64,000 bases of DNA from Posidonia oceanica (Eukaryota; Streptophyta; Magnoliopsida; Alismatales; Posidoniaceae): contig JAZBRS010000037.1 of the NCBI GenBank assembly GCA_037176725.1, positions 11,612,001 through 11,676,000 on the forward strand, in the 5' to 3' direction. Of this stretch, positions 23,072 to 33,828 are shown piece by piece. Every line of letters begins with the position of its first letter. Positions within the stretch are counted from its first letter, which is position 1. A program made the position numbers and the translations under genes. The notes under the pieces were generated by a model. It worked only from the letters and a program-made list of their open reading frames with translations. It was not told the DNA's origin and did no database searches.

Positions 23072-25447
23072 TCAGATCGTGTGAACTCCCGACTCGAAGC
23101 CGGCAACTGCCGCAAGGTAGAGATTGATAGGGAAAGACTCAGAGATATCAGAAATGAGATCAGAAGGGTCTACAACAGAGGTAGTAGGCCCAGAAGGAAA
23201 GACAGAATGAATGCCTGAGGTTCCTGCTCCTTCCGGATAAGTGTGTTCCGGTAGGGGTTGGTGGATGATGCCAGAATGAGGGGGAACAGCTGAATGTGCA
23301 GATGCATGTGTGTGTGCTTGAGTGGATGCCTCGTGCATGTCAATCACAATCGTTTCCGATTCGATTAGATCCTGAATAGCGTTCCGCAGGGAGTAGCAAT
23401 TGTCCATCGAATGCCCGATGCTTCGATGGAAATTGCAGAAAAGGTTCACCTTAAACCATTGCGGCAAAGGATTTGGGGGCAGGCGAACCTCTGGGAACTT
23501 CAGGAGCGATGCAACCTTTGGCAAGATGACCGTGAGCAGTTCCACTAGTGGGGCGAATTTCCGTTTCTCAGTGGGTGACCTTCTTTGCCTCTGGTATGAG
23601 CCTTGCTGAACCGGTGCGGTAGGGTAGACCGGTCTAGCGGTGGTTGTGATCTGTGGTGTGGGTGGATTCCTAGGTGCAGGAGCATACACCATCTGAGCTA
23701 GGGCAGGCCGGGACGGCAAGTGAACAGGCACAGCAGGAGAGTCGACGAACGCAACAGCGGTTTTCGGCGAGTCCTTCTTCTTCGGACGATTGTTGCTGCT
23801 GCCGCTGTTGTTGTTGGAAGCGCTGCTGTTGGCACTGTTACTGCTGGTCGCGGCCTGCTTAGCGAGCATAGAGAGAGTCGGGAAGTTGCCACTCCGCAAA
23901 GAACTCTCCACACGTGCTCCAGCTCGGATAAGTGCAGCAAAAGTAGTGACTGGTTGAATGCTAAGCAGAGCTCCAAGAGATGGCTGCGTCCCTTTGATAA
24001 CGATCTCAATAGACTCCTCGTCAGAGGGTCTATCTCAGACTTGTGAGGCAAGGGCACGCCAGCAATCGACGTACTCCCTGAACGGCTCGCCGGAATTCTG
24101 CTTAATTGCGATCAAGTCTGTCCGCTTTGGGACTAGATCAAGGTTGAAGGAGTACTGTTCCAGGAACGCCTGACTGAGGTCGTTCCAAGTCTTGATGGCT
24201 AACATATCAAGCGATGTGAACCACTTGAGTGTCGGCCCGGTCAAGCTCTTCTGGAACAGGCGGATCAGCAACGTCTCGTCAGCTTGAAGCTGAGCGAGAT
24301 CACCGCAATATGCCTTCAGGTGTGCTACGGGGCAGCCCCTACCATTGTATTTCTCAAAGCCTGGGATTTTGAACTTCGGAGGGAGTACCGCCTCTGGAAA
24401 GCAGCAGAGGTCCCGAAATTGATAGGTCTGGTGCTCAGTACCCTGCACTAGTCATAGTGCCTTTTCCAAGACATCCATCCGGTTGTTGATGGGGTCTGGA
24501 TTTGCTGCCATAGGAGAGGGATTGGCAGGGATAGTGAGTACATACGCCGAATGGGTCGCACCTAAGTGCTCCTCCAGATCTACCATAGCGTCGCCTGGTG
24601 GAGCAACAGGATGGCCGGCGTATCCGTGCTGGGGAACTGTGTATGCAGGAATGAATGTAGAGTTCTGGGACTGATGCAAGGGAGGAGGGTAAAAGACATG
24701 CTGTGATGTGGGAGGGGTAGGATGCTGGAGCACCAGTTGCTGTGCAGGCGGGGTGCCAGACAGCGAGGCAGTGGAGTACTGGGCTCCAGCCAGCCCAAAG
24801 GATTGACCACCAGGAGGAAGAGGAGCATGCTGTGCTAAGTGCTGTGCAGAAGCAGGCGGTAACCGGGCCCCCATCGTCGGAACCGTGAGCAGTTGAGACG
24901 ATGGTTGAGGCGGAGGTGTGGAGGTGGATGCATGGAATGCAGGAACTGGCCTCAAAGGAACCTCAGGAGCGACAGGAGCAGATGAGGGATGAACCGATAG
25001 AGCCATGCCCTGCAGTCTCTGGGCAAGCTCCATCAAGTGCTGGTACTGAGCCTCAGGCGTTCCGTTAGCAGGAACGCTGGAGTGCAGTGCCCACGAGGAT
25101 TGAGAGGCAAGTGGCACAGACATGGACTGTCCGGGAGGAATAGGCGCTATAGCAAAAGTCGCAGCAGTGGTAGGAGGGATGTCAAAGGCGACGTATCCCT
25201 GGGAAGGAGGGGGCAATGGCGTCTCCGAAACGCGAGTAACGGTCATCAAGATAGACTCGGCGACCGGATCCGAAGGAAGAGATGCTTGCCACTGTCCCGG
25301 GACATACTGGGATCCTAGAGGCGTTAGGGGAGGAAACCCTGGCGTCGGAGGGGGAACAAGAGGGACAGAAGGGGCAACCGGAGGGGCTGGAGCGGAAACA
25401 CCCTCCGTGACAGAAGTGAAGAGAGGCTCACTGACGTACTGGGCCAT
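23072..25447 (-). pseudogene. M1 gag
   Basis: I place the start at the ATG at 25447 (MAQYVSEP), conserved in P and M2; an upstream TTG-initiated extension is less likely. The first 331 codons, a Pro/Ser/Gln-rich region, are open and end in TGA (24452-24454) in the context TGA CTA G, shared with P. The capsid-like region continues in frame (FRDLCCFPEAVLPPKFKI, NDLSQAFLEQYSFNLD) and a nucleocapsid-like finger follows, CNFHRSIGHSMDNC (C-x2-H-x4-H-x4-C). Further TGA codons at 24035-24037 and 23072-23074 stand where P has CGA. Confidence 0.9.
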
Positions 25448-26285
25448 TGCTGACCTAGAGCGCGTGAGAATAGGGCTGCGACGGGTATGCAAACGGCGAT
25501 TCCTAATAGGAGCTATCGTCGCAAAGGTAGATAGCTCAGAAGGGGAATGGTCACGAACAAGGTCACAACAATGGTGCCAGAAAGGGACGGTACTCAAGCT
25601 CCAGTAAAGGAAACTCGCTTACCGATCACTGCTGACACAGACAGAGACAAACAAGGATTAGAAACTGAAAGACAGATGCAAATGAGTTAAGTTAGATGGC
25701 ATGAATAATATGCATGCTTTCTAGTATGCCCCCTCACCTATCTAGTGTATCCTAGTAGGTGGTCTACTTCGGGTATCCCCAGGTGTACGGGTCACCGACT
25801 CAGGTCAGAAAGAGTAGGCTCCCTGTCGAACTCCTAGCCAAAGCTGAGGAAATAACAGGGTGGTGCGTTGGTGGCCCTCACCCCGCCAAAGCGTGGACAG
25901 TACACTCCACTACACCGACACGACCCCTGGACAAAGGGGGGACAGACCGACTGACTTGACCCACGCCAAAAGCGGTGGAACAAGAGGTCGGGACCATCCT
26001 TCGCAAACTAGTAGGTAGACTCAGATGAGAAGAATGCATGTCCTATATGATGCTTATGCAAATGCTTAAAGTTTTTTATCTTGCGCGTTTTATTAATCCA
26101 GGGGGTGAAGAATTGTTTGAAGTCTCTAGTTGCTCCTAGAAGTTCTTTTTACTTGCCATTTTTAGTTAACCACAGGGGGAGCAAACAGTCTCTACTATCC
26201 TAGACATGGCATGTGCGAAAGGGAAGAAAATTTGTCAAATATGGCAAGCATACAGCATACAACATAGCAAAAGGCAAGTGCATGG
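25448..26285 (-). other. M1 leader, gag-proximal part
   Basis: Untranslated leader homologous to 33000-33828 of P, with no ORF. It is cut at 26285 by P and resumes at 53766. Deleting P and one CATGG restores a continuous sequence that matches, on the opposite strand, P's own leader at 32981-33000. Confidence 0.88.
26281..26285. repeat. Target site duplication of P, left copy (CATGG)
   Basis: CATGG directly precedes the 5' LTR of P and is repeated exactly at 53766-53770 after the 3' LTR. A 5-bp duplication is the normal result of Ty3/gypsy integration. Confidence 0.97.
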
Positions 26286-27616
26286 TGTCGACACCCCATT
26301 TTGACAGGCTTGAATCAATTGGGATCTTCTGGTGACTTCAGGATCCAAACCTAGGTCAAAACTACACAATCCTTTTCATCTTACCCTTCAAAACAAGCCT
26401 AAACTTGACCTAAGCTTACACCCCTGTTCCTAGCCCAAAACTTACCCAAAAACCATAGGAAAACCCATCAACCTCTACTTAGCAAACCTACCCAAACGCT
26501 TAGAAACTTCCAACCCAAAACCACTCCCAAAAACCCTAGAAAACTTAGGTAAAACTACCCTTTTTTTACACCTTAAAACCCTTCCAAAGCTTTCTCAAAA
26601 CTAAGCCAAAGCCCTAGGACCAACACTAGAGACCCTAGGCTACACATTCCCCAAATTTCGCCCCTTTTCAAAACCTTTAAACCCTCCATTTACTCAAATT
26701 ATCCTTTTCTCTCTCTTGGATTATTCTTTTCTCTCTCCTCTCTCTCTCCTGATTATCCTCCTTCTTTTCCCCCTTCTCTCTCTTTTTCTTGCCTGGCTGT
26801 GGGCCCCCTTTGTGCTTCCATCTGCTCTCAATCTTATTCCTATTTTTATCTTATTTTTAGCATTTTCTTTGACCTTCAAAATTATTTTCTTTCAAACCCC
26901 TCTCTTTCCTCTTTATTCCTCCATTTCTCCCTTTTCCTCTTCCTTTTCCTTTTCTTTTCCTTTCCTTTACTAAATCCCTAAAAAAAATCCTTAAAAACCT
27001 CTAAAACTCTAAAACAAAAGGAAAACAAACCAAAACCCTAAGAAAAATAATTAAAAACATTAAACAAACAATTAAAAAACCTAAACCCAACTAAATCTAG
27101 CTAAAATGGAAAATCAAGAATGCAACTTAAAAAATGCAAAACAAACAAAAGGAAAATGCTGTAAAATCAGGGAAAAAACCAAAATGTAATCAAAACAAGT
27201 GAAACTATAATCCTATTAGAAAAGCAGTTAAGAAAACAAATCCTAAAAGAAAGAAAACACTTAAGAAATGCTAAGGCTAGTAATTAAGGAAAAACTTAAA
27301 CTTAACAATTCTAAAGGAGAAAAATCGAAAACTTAATTAAAAAAATAAAAACAAACAATCAAAATCTAAAAACACTTAACTAAAAACTTAACAAGAAAGA
27401 GCTTAACAAACAAAAATCAAAAAACAAATCGAAGAAGACTTAAGAAAGAAAGACTAAAATCCAAAAATCTAAAACCCACTCTAATTAATTTGAAAACAAA
27501 CTTTAAAAAAAATCCTAATTAACATCCCAAGTACTTAACAAGAAAAACATAATTAAAAAAACAACTTAAAAGACTTAACAAACATTTAATCAAAATCAAA
27601 AGCAAATCAAAATAAA

Positions 27617-28200
27617 CAAAACCCTAAAAACCCTAATCAAAACTAAAATCTCTCTAAACCTAATTAATTAACCAAAAACAATCGTTAAAAAGCGTAATCA
27701 AAGTCCCAATTTAAAACACAATCACTCTAAAAACTTTTTCTATTTTTATTTTATGTTTATCAATTTTATTTCTTTCTTCTTTTTCTTCCTCTTCCCTTTC
27801 CTTCCTTTCCTCCCTTTCTTTCTATTCTTTTTCCTTCTTTTCTCCTGCTGGGCCCAGTCCGGCCCGTCTCCCCTCCTTCCTTCTTTTCTTTCTTTCTTTT
27901 TCTTTTCTTCCACGCGGCCCGGCCCACGGTTGCCTTCTCCCTCCTTCTTCTGCTTCTTCTTCTTCTTCCTCCACGGTTTTTCTCCCGCCAGCCGACTCCC
28001 TCCACCTCTTCAAAATTCAACTTCTCTTCTTCCCTCTCGATCCCATCAGCTGCAACGCCTGGCCTCCTCTCTCGCGTCTCAGCGGCATCTCCGGGGCATT
28101 AATTGCCAGTCGCCTCGGCCATCCTTCCCTCTGCAGCCGCTGCCTCCCGCCGGTGGCAATTCAAAAACCACCGCGCGTCTCAGTCTTCAGCAGATAAAAG
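27617..28200 (+). promoter_or_regulatory. Putative U3 promoter of P: telo-boxes, site II, TATA-like
   Basis: AAACCCTAA occurs at 27033-27041 and twice around 27619-27635. TGGGCC/GGCCCA sites lie at 27849-27856 and 27921-27926, and a TATA-like GATAAAAG at 28193-28200. Telo-boxes and TGGGCY site II elements are known to act together in promoters of ribosomal-protein and cell-cycle genes in plant meristems. The start site, and hence the R region, are inferred. Confidence 0.45.
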
Positions 28201-30615
28201 CCAACACTTCATTCCCTCCTCTTCGGCCCTTTTTTTTCGTCGTCCAAGGGAAAGAGAGCATTCAGAGTCCAGAGAGCCACCCAGAATCCCCTCCTCTTCC
28301 ACTGAAATCAAGCCTTCTTCCTCCTTCATTTTCATCCCAACCAGAGCACCCAACTCCCTTCAAACCACCTCCAATTTTCGTCCCCAAATCCACCCAGTCC
28401 ACCACCGTTACAGCCCTCCATTCAGCAGCCACTTCCAACCCAAGACCACCCCTCAGTTCCTCAAAACCCAAAACAGAACCCATCACCTCCACCTTCCAGA
28501 ATTCCCTCCTGTTTCGTCCCCAGAATTCCTCCAAACTCCAGCATCCAACTCGCCTGAACTCCACTTTCCAGAACCCCCAAGCCATCAGCCCGACAACTCT
28601 CTACAGGCCAAGACCTCCACAACAAACACCTGTGACCTTTCTCTGCCAGAAAATCACCCCACCTGCAAACTCCACCTACAGGCCCCCACGACCTGACCTG
28701 AACCCTTCCACACCATCACCTAACCTCCAGAAGTTCACCTACAGCTCCCATTTGGCCTGAGGAGCAGTGAACACCTCCCCCCACCTCAGACGATTTCTGC
28801 AACACCCAAAAATCTGATTCCTTCCGCCGGTCGTCGAAGTTGCACTCCGAGCGTCCAGGAAGCATCGGAGGACTCCACGGAACTGATTCCAATCTTCGCG
28901 GGCCGTCGACAACGTCCGCAGCTGCCAGACGAGCTTCGCCGGCACCTACAAAGGCAGCCCACGTCGGGGGGACGCTCCAGCCAGCAAATCAGGTCTTTTT
29001 CTTCGCCAGTAGATTAGTCTCCCTCCTCTCTTACTTTTCCGCCTATTAGACTAGGGTCTCTCTCTCTCCTGCGCCGAGTCAACTCCGGGTCAACTCCGTC
29101 TTCTCCGGCGAGCTTCGAGCTCGTCTTGCCGCTCCGGTCTGCAGAACGTTCCTCCAACTGGCGCCCCAGCTCCGCACGGACCCCAGAAGCAAGCCCCTGC
29201 CATCAGATCTCGCCGACGCTACGCTGATCGACCGGTCTGCCTCCGAGCAGGTCTGTAGACCTCCGGCGTCTCCTCCGACCTGCTCCAGGCAGCGTCGCTG
29301 CTCGTCGACGCTGCTCCGGCCTCTGTCAAGCCCTGGTGAAGCTCGCCCGCCGGACTACGCCTCGCCAGCACCCCCTGCTTCCCCTGTCGGCCACTGGTAG
29401 CAACTGCTACAGTGGTCGACGCTCTGTGCAACACTGTGCTTTTATTTTTTTGTTAACTATGCTATTTTACCATATATTGCATTATGGGTCTCTGTTTTCG
29501 CTTTATTACACTCAGGTCCTTCATCTGTTTAAATCCATTTAATTCTGAATTAAAATCATATGAAATTGCATGAAAAATTCATATAATTGGCTAATTACAT
29601 GTCAGTCCTTTTACTGTGCTTTCCTTCAGTAATTAATTTGATTCTGGAACTCCAATTTTTCATTATTGCATGTTAGTCCTGCCATCATTCATCTGATTTA
29701 ATGTTTTATTTTTACCTTAGTAAATTGCAAATTTAATCCCTGTTGTTTTCCTTATTTCCAGTTTAGTCCTCTGATCTATTAACTTAGGCTTTTATTTTTC
29801 AATTTTTCTTACTGCATTGCATCTTGTCCCTCATATTTTCTGATTTTTGCATGTAGGTCCTTCTTCAATGCATAGCATACATTTAAATGCATATTTTGCT
29901 TATAAAATTGCATTTTTGACCCTGCATGATTTGAAAATTGCATATTAGCCCTCTGCCTGTCATTTAAATGCATATTTTGCTTATAAAAGTGCATTTTTGA
30001 CCCTGCATGTTTTAAAAATTGCACATAGGTCCTCTGCATGCACAGCATACATTTAAATGCATAGTTTGCTTAAAAAATTGCATATAGACTTCTGTTTGCA
30101 TTCCCAGACCCACTTAGACCCCTGTTTTGCTTGCAAAATTGCATTTTGGACCCTGTTGATTTCAAAATTGCATGTTAACCTCCCATATGATTTCAAAACT
30201 TGTCCTGATGCATGTCTATCTTGGAAAATTACATTTTGAATCCTGCATTTTGTAAAAGTGCATTCAGACCCTCCTTTTTTCAAAAACTTTGCACAAAAGC
30301 CCCAAACTCTTCAAAATCTTTGCATTTAGACCCCTATCCTTTCAAAATTGCATTTAAGTCCCCAATTTTCTGAAAAATCACCCCTAAGTTTTTTTGCATT
30401 CTTGCATTTGGCATCCTTTGCACACACTTAAACACTCCTAGCTCCCATTCGCATGGGAGGACCTGTTTGCACGCCCCTAGGACCTCCTTTACACCTAGAT
30501 CTATTCTTCTCCCCTGTTCTGGGCCCTCTGCTTTGAAGCTAGGATATCTTCCGATCCGACCGTTGGATTTTCTCAACTAAGCTACCTGGACGACCCCGGC
30601 GGAGCGCTCTTCAGC

Positions 30616-30983
30616 ATGGACCAAGCAGATCTCAGATCAGGCTTCAAATTTCCCAGGTACGTCCTTCTAAACCCCTGCACAGCACTCATTTGCATACTAT
30701 TTGCATTGCATGCATCGTTTCCGCTTTCAGTTTTCTCGAACATGTAGAATAGGACTTCCTCTTCTTATCTATCAATTTTGCTCTCCTTTTTCGCGTATTC
30801 CCAAGTGTTTTCTGTTGCGTTTCCCCTGGATTCACCACTAATTACGACTTTCTTCCCCCTTTTCCATGATCTGATTGCACCGCAAGCTTTGGGCAGCGTG
30901 CGAGACACATCGTGGGACGGTTTAGTGGAAAACAGTCACAAAACAGTGGTAATCCCCCCACTTGCTTATTCTCCCCATTGTAG
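30616..30983 (+). promoter_or_regulatory. Candidate mini-exon and intron in the P 5' LTR
   Basis: A short open stretch starting at ATG 30616 (MDQADLRSGFKFP) ends at a donor CCCAG/GTACGT (GT at 30657). A pyrimidine-rich stretch ending ATTGTAG (AG at 30982-30983) could be the acceptor, giving an intron of about 327 bp. LTR B has the same block with a stronger donor, CCAAG/GTAAGT. LTR A lacks it. Confidence 0.4.
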
Positions 30984-31120
30984 GTCTTCACACCTACTCT
31001 GCGTGGCCCTTAAACAGTGTCTGTTCTCACACACGCACTGTTTGCTTCTCCTTTCGCTTCTCTTGTCCTCTCTCCTTGCATTTGCATCTGCATTGTTTTA
31101 CCGATGTTTTATTTCGCCGT

Positions 31121-31845
31121 CTTTGGCACCGTTTTGCGTGCCCGCTTCGCTTTTGGCACCGTTTCGCGTGCCCGCTTCGTTTTTGGCACCGTTTTGCATG
31201 CTCGCTTTGTTTTTGGCACATTTTGCGTGCCCGCTTTGTTTTTGGCACCGTTTCGCGTGCCCGCTTTGTTTTTGGCACCGTTTCGCGTGCCCATTTCGTT
31301 TTCGGCACCGTTTTGCGTGCCCGCTTTGTTTTTGGCGCCGTTTCGCGTGCCCGCTTCGCTTTGGCACCGTTGCGCGTGCCCGCTTCGTTTTTGGCACCGT
31401 TTTGCGTGCCGGCTTCGTTTTTTGCACCGTTTCGCGTGCTCGCTTCGCTCTTGGCACCGTTTTGCATGCCTGCTTCACTTTGGCACTGTTTCGCGTGCCC
31501 ATTTTGTTTTTGGCACCGTTTCGCATGTCTGCTTCGTTTTTGGCACCGTTTTACGTGCCCGCTTCGTTTTGGCACCGTTTTGAGTGCCCGCTCTGTTTTT
31601 GGCACCGTTTCACGTGCCCGCTTCGTTTTTGCACCGTTTTGCGTGCCCGCTTTGTTTTTGGCGCCGTTCTGCACGCCCGCTTCGCTTTTGGCACCGTTTT
31701 GCGTGCCCGCTTTGTCTTTCGCACCGTTTTGCATGCCGTTTCGCTTTCTCGCATTGTTTTGCATGCCGATCTCGTTTTCTTGCACCGTTTCGCATGCCAT
31801 CCTCATTTCTCGCATTGTTTCGTTTGTTTTACGCCATTTTCTCTT
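31121..31845 (+). repeat. 30-bp minisatellite in the P 5' LTR
   Basis: Roughly two dozen copies of GGCACCGTTTCGCGTGCCCG followed by CTTCGTTTTT, with point changes and a few length variants. The unit has no stop codon in most frames and its length is divisible by three, which explains overlapping frames of several hundred codons on both strands. Confidence 0.95.
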
Positions 31846-32141
31846 GCATGTCACCTGCACTGCTTGGTCTTATCGTCGTTTTGCTTTTTCGCTTGCATTT
31901 GCATATAGGGCAGTGATGCTTACTGCCTGGAGTTCTCACGAGCCAGGTCTCGCCCGGTTCGGAACACAGACAGCGCTGCTGAGCATTTAGACTGCACGTT
32001 TACTTTCCTTGCATTGCATCCCACCACTTAGAGCACACCTATCAGCATTCATTCAGGCATTCATTGGCATTTAGGCATTCAAACCTGCATTCCCCTGCAT
32101 ATGCGAGCGTAAGCCTAGAAAGACCGATTCTCGGGCGTGTC

Positions 32142-32163
32142 GGGGGTGCCTAACACCTTCCCC
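32142..32163 (+). promoter_or_regulatory. Conserved hairpin near the P 5' LTR end
   Basis: GGGGGTG, loop CCTAA, CACC-TT-CCCC. It also occurs at about 53415-53437 in the 3' LTR and in LTRs A and B. Function unknown. Confidence 0.45.
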
Positions 32164-32492
32164 GCACGTAACAGGAGTCCTTGCCCAGTCTTTTGGCCCG
32201 GAATGACCATATCGCCCTTATCCTAGGCATGAGTCATCTCATTTGCATGCATTTGCATTTGTTTTCCTTTGCATTGCTTTGCTTTGCATTTCTTGCTTGA
32301 TTTTGCGTGTCAATTCACGCATTGCCCCCGGTTTTCCTTGTCTCCCGATAATAGACACAGTGGCGACTCTGAATTGTCATATCTTCTTCTTTTCTTATCT
32401 TTTCTCCTCTATTTTAAGTGTTTTCAAGTTGAGCCCTCCTCCTCGGACATCGCCGCTAATAGTAAGCCTGATTCTGATTGGGATTACTACAG

Positions 32493-32514
32493 TGGCGACT
32501 CCGCTAGGGATGCC
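32493..32514 (+). promoter_or_regulatory. Primer-binding site of P
   Basis: TGGCGACTCCGCTAGGGATG starts one base after the LTR. The first 13 bases equal the M1 site (TGGCGACTCCGCT). The sequence fits the tRNA-Arg-type PBS described for Ogre/Tat elements. Confidence 0.8.
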
Positions 32515-33828
32515 AAACTCCGGCTTTCGTTTTGGTTTTCGTTCGCTTGCATTTTGCCTTCTTTGTTTGCCTTTGTGTCTCTTTTGCCTGTTTTGCTTGC
32601 TTTTCTGTGCCAATTCCTAGCGAGTCGCCTTCTAGGCAACTCCGCTTAGGTTTTGCACCCCCTTCGTCTGCTTCGCGGTGGCTTCTGCTTCGCCTTGTCT
32701 GCTTTGTCTAGTTTGCTAGATTGTTTGCTTGTTTCTTTGCTTCTGCTCCTATCTGCTTTACAGCTTACTAGTCTTTACTTTCTTTATCCCTTTTGCTTAT
32801 TATTGCTTTACTCCTTGCATAATGCATGTCTACATATTTATTTGGCAACAATGCATGCTTTTTGAATGATAAATGCTTCTTTTACACACTTGCTATGTCA
32901 CTGCACACACACATGCTCTGTATTTATTCCTTTTGACATGATGAACGCTTTCTCTTCACTATCATGCTCACAAACACCTGCACATGCCATGCACTTGCCT
33001 TTTGCCGTGTTGTATGTTGTTTGCCTGCCATGTTTGACTGATTTTCTTCTCTTTCGCACATGCCATGCCTAGGATAGTAGAGACTTGTTTGCTCTCCCCG
33101 TGGTTAACTAAAAACAGCAAGTAAAAGGAACTTCTAGGAGCAACTAGAGACTTCAAACAATACTTCACCCCCTTGGGTTAATAAAATGCGCAAGATAAAA
33201 GACTTTAATCATTTGCATAAGCATCCTATAGGGCATGCATCTTCTCATCTGAGTCCACCTATTAGTCTGCGAAGGACAGTCCCGGCCTCTTGTTCCACTG
33301 CTTTGGGCATGGCGCAAGTCGGTCGGTCTGTCCCCCCTTTGTTCAGGGGGTTGTGTCGGTGTTAGTAGAGGGTACCACCCACGCCTCGGCGGGGTTGAGG
33401 CCACCAACGCACCACCCTGTCATTACCTGAGCTCTGGGCCAGGAGTTAGGCAGGGAACCCACTTTTCTGACCTGAGTCGGTGACCCGTACACCCAGGGAT
33501 ACCCGAAGTAGATCACCTACTAAGATACACTAGGTAGGTAAGGGGGCATACTAGAAAGCATACATATCATTCATGCCATCTAATTTAACTCATTTGCATC
33601 CGTCTTTTCAATTTCTAACCCCAGTTTCCTTCTGTTTGTGTCAACAGTGATCGGTAAGCGAGTTCCCCTTGCTAGAACTTGAGTACCGACCCTTGCCGAC
33701 ACCCCTGTTGCGACCTTATCCACGACCATTCCCCTTCTGAGCTATCCGCCTTTGCGACCATAGCTCCTTTTAGGAATCGCCATTTGCATACCCGCCGCAG
33801 TCCTATTCTCACGCGCTCTAGGTCAGCA
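32515..33828 (+). other. P leader, no gene seen
   Basis: 1.3 kb between PBS and gag. It is T-rich, then contains a block shared with M1. No ORF of the Ogre ORF1 type is visible. Positions 32981-33000 preserve the uninterrupted version of the site into which P inserted in M1. Confidence 0.75.

Larger units (their letters stand above)
26286..32491 (+). repeat. 5' LTR of P, 6,206 bp
   Basis: TGTCGACACC ... ATTACTACA. Blocks in order: U3 start to about 26700; CT-rich and A-rich telo-box region to 27750; pyrimidine tract with site II motifs to about 27960; GC-rich block; TATA-like box at 28193; AT-rich region repeating short words such as TGCATTTTTGACCCTGCATG (29440-30420); conserved mini-exon/intron block (30420-31120); 30-bp minisatellite; conserved end with a hairpin. 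Its length exceeds that of most plant LTRs. Pro/Ser-rich frames at 27753-28760 are not preserved in the 3' copy and I do not call them genes. Confidence 0.96.

Noticed and set aside
27001..27750. AAACCCTA-type words as interstitial telomere sequence
   Set aside because: The words are scattered and imperfect, not a tandem telomeric array; they fit telo-box promoter motifs or an A-rich U3.
27753..28760. 335-codon Pro/Ser/Phe-rich frame in the P 5' LTR
   Set aside because: The 3' LTR copy is broken by small indels in the same region, composition follows the pyrimidine-rich DNA, and the U3 should not be coding.
30778..31990. Overlapping ORFs of 188-376 codons on both strands in the P LTR (and equivalents at 8766-9417, 52081-53264, 54756-55494)
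   Set aside because: They are produced by a 30-bp stop-free tandem repeat; several frames are open at once and none shows a codon-level pattern.
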